Shown one piece after another: positions 24,595 to 35,669 of a stretch of DNA of 64,000 nt. The stretch is taken from NCBI GenBank assembly GCA_900549995.1, contig URQQ01000008.1, positions 35,309 to 99,308 of the forward strand, given 5' to 3'. The position numbers were made by a program, and so were the translations under genes. Numbering within the stretch: the first letter of the stretch is position 1; every line of letters starts with the position of its first letter. The DNA is from an uncultured Lachnospiraceae bacterium. Its GTDB lineage: Bacteria; Bacillota; Clostridia; Lachnospirales; Lachnospiraceae. Below the pieces are notes generated by a model. The model did no database searches, was not told where the DNA came from, and saw nothing but the letters and a program-made list of their open reading frames with translations.

Positions 24595-26361
24595 TTACCG
24601 GTCCCCCTTTCCTAACACATTCGCGATTTCGACAGATAATTCTTCCATAATCTTTTCATACTGGCTCTTCAGATCTGCATCCAGCGTATATTTATAACGT
24701 CCAATCTGCTCACGTACTTCCATATGAAGCAGGTCATTGATCTGTCCGCCCTTTTTCAGTGCTTCCAGAGATGCTTCATAGAAAGCAGTTACAAGCAGCA
24801 TCATATAATGCTGTTTTTCCAGTGAAGTGTAAGTATCGACTTCATGGAAAGAGTTCTGGTGAAGGAAGTCCTCACGGATAGATCTTGCAGCTTCCATCTT
24901 CAGACGGTCTGTCGGAGAAAGTGCATCCATACCAACCATCTTAACGATTTCTTCCAGTTCTGATTCATCCTGCAGAAGGCTCATCATCTTCTGGCGCAGT
25001 GCCATCCAGTCAGATGCCACCGTGTTATTGAACCATGCGCTCATATCATCCAGATACAGAGAATAACTGTTCAGCCAGTTGATTGCAGGGAAATGTCTCT
25101 TAGCCGCAAGTGACGCGTCCAGTCCCCAGAATACCTTGACAATACGAAGGGTTGCCTGAGATACCGGCTCTGAAATATCACCACCCGGAGGAGATACAGC
25201 TCCGATTACCGTAAGCGCACCTTCTCTTCCATTCTGTCCAAGAGAGATTACATGTCCTGCTCTCTCATAGAACTGAGCCAGACGGCTTCCAAGATATGCA
25301 GGGTAACCTTCCTCACCAGGCATCTCTTCGAGACGTCCTGACATCTCTCTTAAGGCCTCTGCCCAGCGGGATGTGGAATCTGCCATCAGTGCCACAGAGA
25401 ATCCCATATCACGAAAATACTCCGCAATTGTAATACCTGTATAAATAGATGCCTCACGCGCTGCAACCGGCATATCGGATGTATTTGCAATCAGAACGGT
25501 ACGTTCCATCAGAGAACGGCCCGTCTTCGGGTCTTTCAGCTCCGGGAACTCATTGAGTACGTCTGTCATCTCATTTCCACGCTCACCGCATCCGATGTAG
25601 ACTACGATGTCCGCCTCTGCCCATTTCGCAAGCTGGTGCTGGATGACTGTTTTACCGCTTCCGAAAGGTCCAGGTACTGCCGCAACACCACCCTTTGCAA
25701 TCGGGAACATTGTATCAACAACACGCTGTCCTGTTACAAGCGGCATTTCCGGCGGAAGTTTCTTCAGATACGGACGGCCTACACGAACCGGCCATTTCTG
25801 CATCAGTGTAAGATTCTCTTCCCCATCTGCTGTCTGAAGAACGGCAATCGTCTCTTCTACTGTAAATGATCCTGCTTTGATCTCTTTGATCGTTCCTTTC
25901 ATTTTCGGAGGAACCATGATCTTCTGAAGTACAGCCTCAGTCTCCTGCACTGTACCGATAATATCTCCGCCTACCACTTCATCTCCGGCTTTTGCTGTAG
26001 GGACAAACTCCCACTTCTTATCGCGGTCCAGAGATGGTACCTCTACACCACGCTGAAGGCTGTTGCCGATTTTCGCACGGATTTTATCCAGCGGACGCTG
26101 AATTCCGTCATAGATACTTTCAATCAGACCAGGTCCCAGTTCTACGGAAAGAGGTACTTCCATAGATTCTACCGGCTCTCCCGGCCCAAGTCCTGATGTC
26201 TCCTCATATACCTGAACGGATGCTTCATCACCGTGCATCTCTATAATTTCACCAATCAATCGCTGATTACTTACGCGGACGACGTCAAACATATTGGCAT
26301 CTCTCATTCCCTCAGCGATAACCAGCGGTCCTGCCACTTTCTTTATCGTTCCTTTACTCAT
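24595..26361 (-). CDS. ntpA: V-type ATPase catalytic subunit A
   Basis: A 588-residue catalytic subunit that hydrolyses or makes ATP. Walker A is [13 protein letters not shown], the catalytic-glutamate region is [14 protein letters not shown], and the Walker B region has [20 protein letters not shown]. The non-homologous insert typical of V-type A subunits (about 110-200) is present. The start is placed at ATG 26361 ([13 protein letters not shown]) with AGGTGGGTGA 9 bp upstream; an in-frame TTG three codons earlier overlaps that site. Confidence 0.96.
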   Translation of the reverse strand: MSKGTIKKVAGPLVIAEGMRDANMFDVVRVSNQRLIGEIIEMHGDEASVQVYEETSGLGPGEPVESMEVPLSVELGPGLIESIYDGIQRPLDKIRAKIGNSLQRGVEVPSLDRDKKWEFVPTAKAGDEVVGGDIIGTVQETEAVLQKIMVPPKMKGTIKEIKAGSFTVEETIAVLQTADGEENLTLMQKWPVRVGRPYLKKLPPEMPLVTGQRVVDTMFPIAKGGVAAVPGPFGSGKTVIQHQLAKWAEADIVVYIGCGERGNEMTDVLNEFPELKDPKTGRSLMERTVLIANTSDMPVAAREASIYTGITIAEYFRDMGFSVALMADSTSRWAEALREMSGRLEEMPGEEGYPAYLGSRLAQFYERAGHVISLGQNGREGALTVIGAVSPPGGDISEPVSQATLRIVKVFWGLDASLAAKRHFPAINWLNSYSLYLDDMSAWFNNTVASDWMALRQKMMSLLQDESELEEIVKMVGMDALSPTDRLKMEAARSIREDFLHQNSFHEVDTYTSLEKQHYMMLLVTAFYEASLEALKKGGQINDLLHMEVREQIGRYKYTLDADLKSQYEKIMEELSVEIANVLGKGDR

Positions 26362-26382
26362 TTGGACCAATCACCCACCTTT

Positions 26383-26703
26383 CTATTCATCGCCAAAGAG
26401 AATATCTGATCCAACAGCCTGCTCTACCGAATGTTTGACTCCGGCTACTCCGGCTCCTGTATTACCGGATACTCCCGGAATCTGGATGATTGCCGGCAGA
26501 ACCTGTGACTGATATTTCTCAATTTCGCGTGTAATCACAGCTGCCAGTGCCTCGGTAATGTAGATTACCGCATAATCTCCGCCGGCAAGCTGTGATAATA
26601 GTTTTTCTGCTTCCTCCGGGTCTGTCACCGGAAATGTGTCAAGACCCAGGGCTGCAAAACCATAAATGCTTCCATAATCGCCCAAAACAGCAATCTTATA
26701 CAT
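26383..26703 (-). CDS. ntpG: V-type ATPase subunit F
   Basis: A 106-residue central-stalk subunit that binds subunit D. It shows the family start YKIAVLGDYGSIYGFAALGL and the Rossmann-like YAVIYITEALA segment. The start overlaps the end of the upstream subunit C gene by 8 bp. In Enterococcus hirae nomenclature this is NtpG. Confidence 0.9.
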   Translation of the reverse strand: MYKIAVLGDYGSIYGFAALGLDTFPVTDPEEAEKLLSQLAGGDYAVIYITEALAAVITREIEKYQSQVLPAIIQIPGVSGNTGAGVAGVKHSVEQAVGSDILFGDE

Positions 26704-27667
26704 ACATTTCCCTTACCCTTTCCCGGATCTGATCATCTGACAGGTTGTTAGCCTTCGCAGTCAGAATGATCCGAACTGTTTTTATTTCATTCTCCCGTGC
26801 CAGAACATAGGCAACAAGAGGACCAATCGTAAATGGATTGTATAACTGAGGCCTGATCGTCTCGATCATCTGGTTGTCGCACCAGCGCTCGAAGGCAGAA
26901 GCCGACTCAGCAAGCGCCTCTGCACCTTTTGCGTAAGAAGTCTCCAGAAGATATTCCCGGATTGCATCCTGGCTGCTAAGAGCCGCCTGAATCAGTTTCT
27001 CTACGCTTAAGCTGTCACATGCAGCCATCGCCTTTTTCATAAAATCCCTTGATTTTGCGGTTTTCTGCGAACGCACCGCAATCTTGATATCCGCAACTGC
27101 AACCGTTGTCTCTGCATACTGGCGTATAATATCATCTTCCGCCCTTTTTCCGGCTGCGTAGATCGCTTCCAATGCCGCCTTATCCACCATGATATCGCAT
27201 AACTGCCCGTCACGTGTATGAAGAAAGGTATCAAAAGCCTCTTTCGCAACTAATGCCATATCAGCCGGAAGTTTTGAATATTCCTTGGAACGGATGATGT
27301 CCATCATCTCATCTCCGCTGATCTGGCAGTCTCCATAAAAAATATGCGGATTCACTTCCTCAGTTGCCACTTCTTTTATCGCTGCTTTCAGGTTATGGAA
27401 AAGATTCGGGTAAGTTAATACATCCAAAACACTCATGTCATCGAGTAATTCACGCATTAACTCCCATGTCTTTTCTCTTTCAATTGTCAAGATTGACTCT
27501 GCATCCTGGGCAGTATCCGAGTTCCCCCATCCTTTTTCAGCAAGGATGGACAGGCACTGTTTCTCCGTCTTGCAGGCAAGCAGCTGGTCAATCGCCGCCT
27601 GTGACAGTAGTGATACTTCTTTTGCCCTGATTCGCGCAACCGCATAAGTGTACTGCTTATCATACAT
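26696..27667 (-). CDS. ntpC: V-type ATPase subunit C
   Basis: A 323-residue funnel-shaped subunit that couples the central stalk to the proteolipid ring. It has the family start YAVARIRAKEVSLLSQAAID and a C-terminal GPLVAYVLARENEIKTVRII, where members contact the ring. AGGAGG lies before the ATG, and the gene follows ntpE by 33 bp. Confidence 0.92.
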   Translation of the reverse strand: MYDKQYTYAVARIRAKEVSLLSQAAIDQLLACKTEKQCLSILAEKGWGNSDTAQDAESILTIEREKTWELMRELLDDMSVLDVLTYPNLFHNLKAAIKEVATEEVNPHIFYGDCQISGDEMMDIIRSKEYSKLPADMALVAKEAFDTFLHTRDGQLCDIMVDKAALEAIYAAGKRAEDDIIRQYAETTVAVADIKIAVRSQKTAKSRDFMKKAMAACDSLSVEKLIQAALSSQDAIREYLLETSYAKGAEALAESASAFERWCDNQMIETIRPQLYNPFTIGPLVAYVLARENEIKTVRIILTAKANNLSDDQIRERVREMYV

Positions 27668-27700
27668 AGGTAAGAACCTCCTTTTCGCGGATATGCGCTG

Positions 27701-28294
27701 TTATGAAAATAATACTTTCTGAACTTTATCCTGAAGTTCATCTCTCTTTGAATTGAACAATGCCTCGAAAGAACAGTTTTCCTCAATCCCGCCGTAAGCG
27801 AGTATAAAACCGCCTTCCAGATGTCTCGGCTCACTCGAAAGTGTCAGACTTCCGCCTTTCTTTGATGCAATCTCATTCATCTCTGCTGCAAATCCTTCCG
27901 GCATTCTTGCCAGGTCTTTTGCTGAGAAAAAGATCACACCACTGTCGGCCAGTGCAAATTTTCCAATCATTTCCCTGATGGTATTGAAATACTGATCGTC
28001 TGACTTCGCACAGAATGTCTCATACGCTTTGTCAATCGTCTGTGAAATGATCGTCTGCTTTGCTTCAAGAACCGCTGTCCTCCGCTTCAGATCAGCAGAT
28101 GACTTCATTCTCTCTCTGTAACCTGCAATCTGCGCATCAGACTGATGCAGAATCGTTTCACATTGAGCCTGGGCTTCTTCCGCAGCTTGCTGTTTAACTT
28201 CTTCTGCTTCACTGCGGGCTTTTTCCAATATCTCATTGGCGGAGTTGTTCGCTTCATTTATAATCTGGTCAACTATTTTATCTAATCCAGTCAT
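27701..28294 (-). CDS. ntpE: V-type ATPase subunit E (peripheral stalk)
   Basis: A 197-residue peripheral-stalk subunit. A long N-terminal helix (about 5-90; ILEKARSEAEEVKQQAAEEA) forms a right-handed coiled coil with subunit G, and the C-terminal domain docks on the head. The ATG at 28294 (MTGLDKIVDQI) is preferred because AAGGAGAG lies 7 bp upstream; the longer frame would start within that site. Confidence 0.9.
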   Translation of the reverse strand: MTGLDKIVDQIINEANNSANEILEKARSEAEEVKQQAAEEAQAQCETILHQSDAQIAGYRERMKSSADLKRRTAVLEAKQTIISQTIDKAYETFCAKSDDQYFNTIREMIGKFALADSGVIFFSAKDLARMPEGFAAEMNEIASKKGGSLTLSSEPRHLEGGFILAYGGIEENCSFEALFNSKRDELQDKVQKVLFS

Positions 28295-28348
28295 ACTTAA
28301 GCTCTCCTTCATTTTGATTTCATTTCCTTGTCTGTAAATCCTGCGTGC

Positions 28349-30843
<2,495 letters not shown>

Positions 30844-30934
30844 ACCTTATCCCTCCTTTTCTCCAGAGCATCTTTATGAAAACCATAGTGGAAATATTTT
30901 CATTAACACTCCTATATTCATGGAAAGTGGCACA

Positions 30935-31243
30935 TTAATATAACTCTGAGATCACAAGTTCCACTGCCTGCGCCTCTTTTGACAATGACGCCTGTTTCAG
31001 TACTTCCACTTCCCCGGCAATTTCTTTCATTGCCTCTTCCAGTTTTCCTGCTTCTTCTTTTTCAGCTTGTTTCATCTTATCACTGCTGTCTTTTTGTGCC
31101 TGTTCCACTTTTTCTTCCTTCAGGCGCTTTGCATCCTGTAAAGCCTGCTCAGCAAGTGCGGTGCTCTGATTTTCCGCATCTTTTATGATCTGTGCAGCCT
31201 TGATTTCAGCCTCCCTTACAACTTTAATTGTTTCCTGTACCAC
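30935..31243 (-). CDS. ntpF: V-type ATPase subunit G/H-like (peripheral stalk)
   Basis: A ~102-residue helical, charged protein (REAEIKAAQIIKDAENQSTA, then EEKVEQAQKDSSDKMKQAEK) that pairs with subunit E in the peripheral stalk. I place the start at GTG 31243 (VVQETIKVVREAE), with AAGGTGGTGA 5 bp upstream. The longer open frame to 31282 would include the promoter -10 box. It is the first gene of the operon, as in Enterococcus ntpF. Sequence similarity in this family is low, so the call rests partly on position. Confidence 0.8.
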   Translation of the reverse strand: MVQETIKVVREAEIKAAQIIKDAENQSTALAEQALQDAKRLKEEKVEQAQKDSSDKMKQAEKEEAGKLEEAMKEIAGEVEVLKQASLSKEAQAVELVISELY

Positions 31244-31272
31244 TCCTATCACCACCTTTACAATACAGTAAA

Positions 31273-31301
31273 ATTCTACCATGCTTCCAGTTACAAAGCA
31301 A
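31273..31301 (-). promoter_or_regulatory. Putative promoter of the V-ATPase operon
   Basis: On the minus strand TTGCTT (-35) and TAGAAT (-10) are separated by 17 bp, about 30 bp before the chosen GTG start. Confidence 0.5.
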
Positions 31302-31504
31302 TTATTATTTGTGCATTTTTTTTACGTTACAAATAAGACAATGTGGCAATTGATGGAATATACTGTAAATTGTTTTTCTATTTTATTTAAATTTAACAAC
31401 TTTTTCCCAAAATTTAGTATACTATTCATGGTTCATTTTTATGCATACATACTACATTTTTCTATCACAGGTGATTATTTCTGTAAACTTTTCAGTTTCT
31501 AAAA

Positions 31505-31555
31505 AAAGAAGTGTATATCAGGGATAATCTTTTCTCATCTGTACACACTTCTTCT
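31505..31555 (-). terminator. Terminator downstream of trmL
   Basis: AAGAAGTGT (31506-31514) pairs with ACACTTCTT (31545-31553). On the minus strand the stem is followed by seven T (31501-31507). It ends the trmL/aminotransferase transcript before the V-ATPase promoter region. Confidence 0.75.
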
Positions 31556-31560
31556 TTGTT

Positions 31561-32061
31561 TTATTCTTTATTCCAGCTTAACCTGTGAAGATTTCCTTCC
31601 GTCCTCATACCTTCAAATCCATTCTGGCGCAGAGCTTCGTAAAGGATAACCGCCACAGAATTTCCCAGATTTAATGATCTTATATCGCCGATCATCGGAA
31701 TTCTGACACAGTTTTCCTGATACTTTACAAGAATTTCTTCCGGAATTCCCGCACTTTCTTTCCCAAACATAATATAACAGTCGGGTTCGTATGCCACTTC
31801 CGTATACATTTTCTGCGCTTTTGTTGTCGCCATATAGATTTTTGCCCCTGGATTCCTGGAGAGAAAATCATCAAAATCAATATATGTTGTCACATCCAGA
31901 TCTTTCCAGTAGTCCATCCCGGCTCTCTTCAGCGCCTTTTCGGTCAGTTTAAAACCAAGAGGCTCAATGAGATGGAGCCTCACACCTGTCGCAACGCATG
32001 TTCTTCCTATATTTCCTGTATTTGCCGGAATCTCGGGCTCATGCAGCACAATATTCAGCAT
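31561..32061 (-). CDS. trmL: tRNA (cytidine/uridine-34 2'-O)-methyltransferase
   Basis: A 166-residue SPOUT methyltransferase that modifies the tRNA wobble base. It has the family start LNIVLHEPEIPANTGNIGRT and the trefoil-knot motifs YIMFGKESAGIPEEIL and IPMIGDIRSLNLGNSVAVIL. It is 56 bp downstream of the aminotransferase and probably cotranscribed with it. Confidence 0.95.
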   Translation of the reverse strand: MLNIVLHEPEIPANTGNIGRTCVATGVRLHLIEPLGFKLTEKALKRAGMDYWKDLDVTTYIDFDDFLSRNPGAKIYMATTKAQKMYTEVAYEPDCYIMFGKESAGIPEEILVKYQENCVRIPMIGDIRSLNLGNSVAVILYEALRQNGFEGMRTEGNLHRLSWNKE

Positions 32062-32117
32062 ATGTATTTCCTGCCTTCCTTCATTCTTATTTCTGATGAC
32101 CGTCTTTGGGATAAAAT

Positions 32118-33293
32118 TTACGGAAGACGTTCTCCTCTTAACCGGCTGATAAAGTTTTCAAACCTCTGCAGCGCTATCTTCAGATCTTCCAGTGAATATG
32201 CATAGGAGATTCTCAGAAATCCTTCCCCGCAGGCGCCAAATGCCGTTCCTGGCACAACCGCCACTTTCTCTTCTTCCAGAAGCCTTGTGGCAAACTCATC
32301 CGAAGTCATATCAAACTCCTGAATACATGGAAAGATATAGAATGCACCATACGGTTCAAAACACTCCAGCTTCATCCGTTTAAACTCATGTACGAGGAAA
32401 CGGCGTCTCTGGTTATATGCATTTCTCATCTCCTCTACTTCGCTGTCACAGTTTCTCAGTGCCTCAACTGCTGCATACTGACTGTTCGTCGGCGCACACA
32501 TAATCGCAAACTGATGGATCTTTACCATCTGTTCAATAATCTCCTTCGGGCCGCATGCGTAGCCGAGACGCCAGCCTGTCATTGCGAATCCTTTCGAGAA
32601 TCCATTAATCAAAATCGTACGTTCTTTCATTCCCGGAAGGCTTGCGATTGAGACATGCTCTCCCTTATAGCTTAATTCTGAGTAAATCTCATCTGAGATT
32701 ACAAAAAGATCATGTTCTTTTACAATCTCGGCAATCGGCTCCAGATCTTCCCTTGTCATAATCGATCCTGTCGGATTGTTTGGGAAGGGCATTATCAGGA
32801 CTTTCGTCTTCGGCGTTATTGCTGCTTCCAGTTCCTCTTTTGTCAGCTTGAACTCATTTTCATGCTGAAGCGGAATTACAACCGGAACACCATCCGCCAG
32901 TACAGTACATGGCAGATAGGAGACGTAACTTGGCTGAGGGATCAGCACTTCGTCTCCCGGATCAAGCATCGCCCGAAGTGCGATATCAATTCCCTCACTT
33001 CCTCCGACGGTCACGATCACTTCGTCCTCATAATTGTATTCTACATGTACCTTTCTTTCCAGATACCTGCAGATCTCAACTTTCAGCTCTTTTAACCCTG
33101 CATTGGATGTATAGAATGTTTTCCCTTTTTCCAGTGTGTATATACCTTCTTCTCTGATTCTCCACGGCGTATCAAAGTCAGGTTCTCCCACACCAAGGGA
33201 GATCGCATCCTTCATCTCACTGACGATATCAAAGAACTTCCGGATCCCGGAAGGCTCGATATCCATGACTTTCTGTGAAAGCGGATTTCTCAT
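32118..33293 (-). CDS. Class I/II aminotransferase (PLP)
   Basis: A 391-residue PLP enzyme that most resembles aromatic or broad-range amino acid aminotransferases (AraT/PatA/AspC-like). The PLP lysine is in NGFSKGFAMTGWRLGYACGP; other marks are MPFPNNPTGSIMTREDLEPI, SDEIYSELSYKGEH and the C-terminal GEGFLRISYAYS arginine. The ATG at 33293 overlaps the upstream stop as TGATG, which indicates coupling with the Lrp-type regulator. Substrate is not certain from sequence. Confidence 0.9.
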   Translation of the reverse strand: MRNPLSQKVMDIEPSGIRKFFDIVSEMKDAISLGVGEPDFDTPWRIREEGIYTLEKGKTFYTSNAGLKELKVEICRYLERKVHVEYNYEDEVIVTVGGSEGIDIALRAMLDPGDEVLIPQPSYVSYLPCTVLADGVPVVIPLQHENEFKLTKEELEAAITPKTKVLIMPFPNNPTGSIMTREDLEPIAEIVKEHDLFVISDEIYSELSYKGEHVSIASLPGMKERTILINGFSKGFAMTGWRLGYACGPKEIIEQMVKIHQFAIMCAPTNSQYAAVEALRNCDSEVEEMRNAYNQRRRFLVHEFKRMKLECFEPYGAFYIFPCIQEFDMTSDEFATRLLEEEKVAVVPGTAFGACGEGFLRISYAYSLEDLKIALQRFENFISRLRGERLP

Positions 33294-33775
33294 CACGGAG
33301 TCACCAGCATTCTTTCTGATTCTGATTTCTGCATCAGAATCGTGCCGTGGTCTTTATATTTCTTCAAAATGAAATGCGTTGCAGTGCTGACTACCTCCTC
33401 TATCGGTGAAAGCCTGTCTGAAACAAACTGAGATACTTCCAGAAGTGTCTTTCCTTCCAGTGTGACGAGAAGATCATATGCACCTGAGATCAGATACACT
33501 GCATTTACTTCCGGATACTTGTAAATCCGTTCTGCAATCCGGTCAAATCCCTTGTTTCTCTGTGGTGTTACACGTACCTCAATCAACGCTGTCACATGTT
33601 CAATCCCTGTTTTATTCCAGTCAATAAGCGTATGATACCCGCAGATGATTTTCTCTTTCTCCATCTCCTGGATTTCATTTGCAACCATTGCTTCTTCCGT
33701 TCCCAAAAGGACAGCCAGCTCACCCAAATCCACTCTGCTGTTCTTTTCAATATATTTCAAAATTTCTTTTCTCAT
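33293..33775 (-). CDS. Lrp/AsnC-family transcriptional regulator
   Basis: A 160-residue regulator. The N-terminal winged helix (about 1-55; ILKYIEKNSRVDLGELAVLL) is followed by an ActD/RAM domain (about 65-150; HVTALIEVRVTPQRNKGFDR, AVYLISGAYDLLVTLEGKTL). AAGGAG is 9 bp before ATG 33775; a longer frame from 33796 would start within that site. Coupling to the aminotransferase suggests it senses an amino acid and controls this locus. Confidence 0.9.
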   Translation of the reverse strand: MRKEILKYIEKNSRVDLGELAVLLGTEEAMVANEIQEMEKEKIICGYHTLIDWNKTGIEHVTALIEVRVTPQRNKGFDRIAERIYKYPEVNAVYLISGAYDLLVTLEGKTLLEVSQFVSDRLSPIEEVVSTATHFILKKYKDHGTILMQKSESERMLVTP

Positions 33776-33814
33776 TATTTCACGCTCCTTTATCAATTAA
33801 AGTCCAAGGCCCAA

Positions 33815-34804
33815 TTACTCAAAAGTGAATATCCTTGTCAGCTCATCCGGTGCCGGACGGTCGAGATATCTTTTCTCATCTCCATTTAGAATCACCTTTT
33901 CCCTGCCGTCTGTCAGTTTGCCGAGCAGTGATGCTTTCATCCCCTGCCCATTCAGCCGGTCACAGAGTTCCTGCCCATCTGCGGCTGCCATCAGGATACT
34001 TCCATTCGAAGTGAGCTGATAGGGATTCAGCCGATAGAACTCACAAAGTTCTACCGTCTCCTGACGGATCGACATCTGTCTCAGATCCACACTCAGCCCG
34101 GTCCCTGCCGCTTCCGCAAGTTCCCAAAGAGCTGCCAGTATTCCTCCTTCAGAAATCTGCTGCATGGCCTGAACTCCTGCTTTCCTGGCACTCACTGCTG
34201 CTTCCAGTGCAAAAATTTCATCTCTCAGCTTTTCAAGCGGATGGAAAAAAGCCGGAACAAACCGTCCGCTTAACTCTTCCTTCTTTTCATCGAAAAGCCG
34301 GAGAGATCCCTCCAGTCCAACCCATCCAAGCAGCACGATATCCTGCCCCGGACATCCCATCTCTGGTTCCACTGTCTCTTCTCTTTTTTGTACGCCCACG
34401 CCGTGAACGGATATAACGGCTGTCCTTACCGCCGGACTGACCTGCACATCCGCTGTCAATATCTGCACAGCGTGCGCGCGTCCGGCTCGTGCAGCCTCTT
34501 CTGCCATCTCCCGAAGCCTGCTCTCATGCACATTGGGCGGCAGTACAATCTGGAGCCCAACGCCTGAAGGTCTAGCTCCTCTCGTTGCCAGATCATTGAC
34601 GGTCTTCGCAATGGCATACACGGGAAGATGGATGGAATTTCCGTACATTGTACTGGACGAAACAACGGTTCTGTCCGCACTGCTCTCAATACATCCGCAC
34701 ATTTCATAGGACGCAGCCGGCAAGATCCGTTCTGAAACAGATCCATGGATCTGTTTCAGAACGGAACGTTTTAAAACTGTCTGCGAAACTTTTCCTGCTT
34801 TCAT
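33815..34804 (-). CDS. PurM/AIR-synthase-like protein
   Basis: A 329-residue protein of the PurM/HypE/SelD ATP-binding superfamily, most like the AIR synthase-related proteins of Clostridia. Visible are the start KAGKVSQTVLKRSVLKQI, AKTVNDLATRGARPSGVGLQ and QQISEGGILAALWELAEAAG, which match the conserved dimer and glycine-rich regions. The substrate is unknown. ATG 34804 follows GGGAG by 5 bp. It lies 39 bp upstream of the Lrp-type gene and is probably in the same operon. Codons ~14-27 contain a perfect 40-bp palindrome (34726-34765). Confidence 0.75.
   Translation of the reverse strand: MKAGKVSQTVLKRSVLKQIHGSVSERILPAASYEMCGCIESSADRTVVSSSTMYGNSIHLPVYAIAKTVNDLATRGARPSGVGLQIVLPPNVHESRLREMAEEAARAGRAHAVQILTADVQVSPAVRTAVISVHGVGVQKREETVEPEMGCPGQDIVLLGWVGLEGSLRLFDEKKEELSGRFVPAFFHPLEKLRDEIFALEAAVSARKAGVQAMQQISEGGILAALWELAEAAGTGLSVDLRQMSIRQETVELCEFYRLNPYQLTSNGSILMAAADGQELCDRLNGQGMKASLLGKLTDGREKVILNGDEKRYLDRPAPDELTRIFTFE
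34726..34765. repeat. Perfect 40-bp palindrome inside a coding region
   Basis: The 20 bases TCCGTTCTGAAACAGATCCA (34726-34745) are followed directly by their exact reverse complement to 34765, with no spacer. It lies in the 5' part of the PurM-like gene. Both strands therefore translate to the same peptide (SVLKQIHGSVSE) in the relevant frames. Confidence 0.95.
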
Positions 34805-34864
34805 ACATTCTCCCTGTCTCATCTGCTGTATTATTTACCCAAGATCTCCGCCAAATGGCCTGTC

Positions 34865-34966
34865 TCAGGCAAGATACGGTATGATCATCGTTGCAACCAT
34901 AGCTACAATCACCAGAATAATAATTGTGGCTATCATTTTTCTTACTTTTTTATTATAAAAATTCAT
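34865..34966 (-). CDS. 33-residue single-pass membrane peptide
   Basis: A small gene reading MNFYNKKVRKMIATIIIILVIV-like (a basic N-terminus, then one hydrophobic helix at about 11-31, ending IPYLA). AGGTGAGAGGA stands directly before the ATG. The basic-then-hydrophobic layout and clean ribosome binding site support a real small membrane protein, as found in many Firmicutes. It lies between nth and the PurM-like gene on the same strand. Function unknown. Confidence 0.6.
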   Translation of the reverse strand: MNFYNKKVRKMIATIIILVIVAMVATMIIPYLA

Positions 34967-35012
34967 TCCTCTCACCTCTGGTTCACTTTCACTGGTTTCT
35001 AAAATGTATAGA

Positions 35013-35642
35013 TTATCTTATTTTATACTCTTTGCAGTATTTTTTCAAGAAGCATTCCTCGCACTTCGGAGATCTTGCCGCACAAATCGACCTTCCGAAT
35101 GTAATTATCTGTATATTATATAAAATCCAATGATCCTTAGGCAGTTCTTTCATCAGATCCTGTTCGATCTTCTCCGGATCATCATTTTTCGTCAGCCCAA
35201 GCCTTTTCGAGATTCTTTTTACATGTGTATCGACGACAACGCTCGGGTCATGATAAATATTTCCCCGAATCACATTTGCCGTCTTTCTGCCTACCCCCGC
35301 CAGAGCCGTCAATTCTTCCAGACTCCGCGGTACCTCTCCGTTATGTTTATCACGGATATCTTTCATACATGCAATAATATTCTTTGCTTTGTTATGATAG
35401 AACCCGGTTGGCTTAATATCCTTTTCAAGCTCCTCTACGCTGGCGTCCGCAAAACTGTCAACACTTGTATATTTTTTAAACAGATCTTTCGTTACAATAT
35501 TGACCCTGGCATCTGTGCACTGCGCACTCAGCATCGTGGCAATCAAAAGCTGCCATGGAGTCTCATGGTTTAGATAGCATACATACTCTCTTCCATACTG
35601 TTCATCTAAAATATCCAGAATTTCCTTTGTTCTTTTCTTCAT
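35013..35642 (-). CDS. nth: Endonuclease III
   Basis: A 209-residue DNA glycosylase/AP lyase that removes oxidised pyrimidines. The helix-hairpin-helix has the catalytic Lys in LAGVGRKTANVI, the catalytic Asp is in VVDTHVKRISKRLG, and the [4Fe-4S] cluster ligands are in CAARSPKCEECFLKKYC (C-x6-C-x2-C-x5-C). Length and motifs match E. coli Nth. It follows the radical SAM gene by 27 bp. Confidence 0.97.
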   Translation of the reverse strand: MKKRTKEILDILDEQYGREYVCYLNHETPWQLLIATMLSAQCTDARVNIVTKDLFKKYTSVDSFADASVEELEKDIKPTGFYHNKAKNIIACMKDIRDKHNGEVPRSLEELTALAGVGRKTANVIRGNIYHDPSVVVDTHVKRISKRLGLTKNDDPEKIEQDLMKELPKDHWILYNIQIITFGRSICAARSPKCEECFLKKYCKEYKIR

Positions 35643-35669
35643 TTCACAATTCCTTCCAAAGCCCTTCCG

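Noticed and set aside
34648..34884. Plus-strand frame sharing a peptide with the PurM-like protein
   Set aside because: The identity comes from the 40-bp palindrome being read on both strands; the rest is antisense of a real gene.
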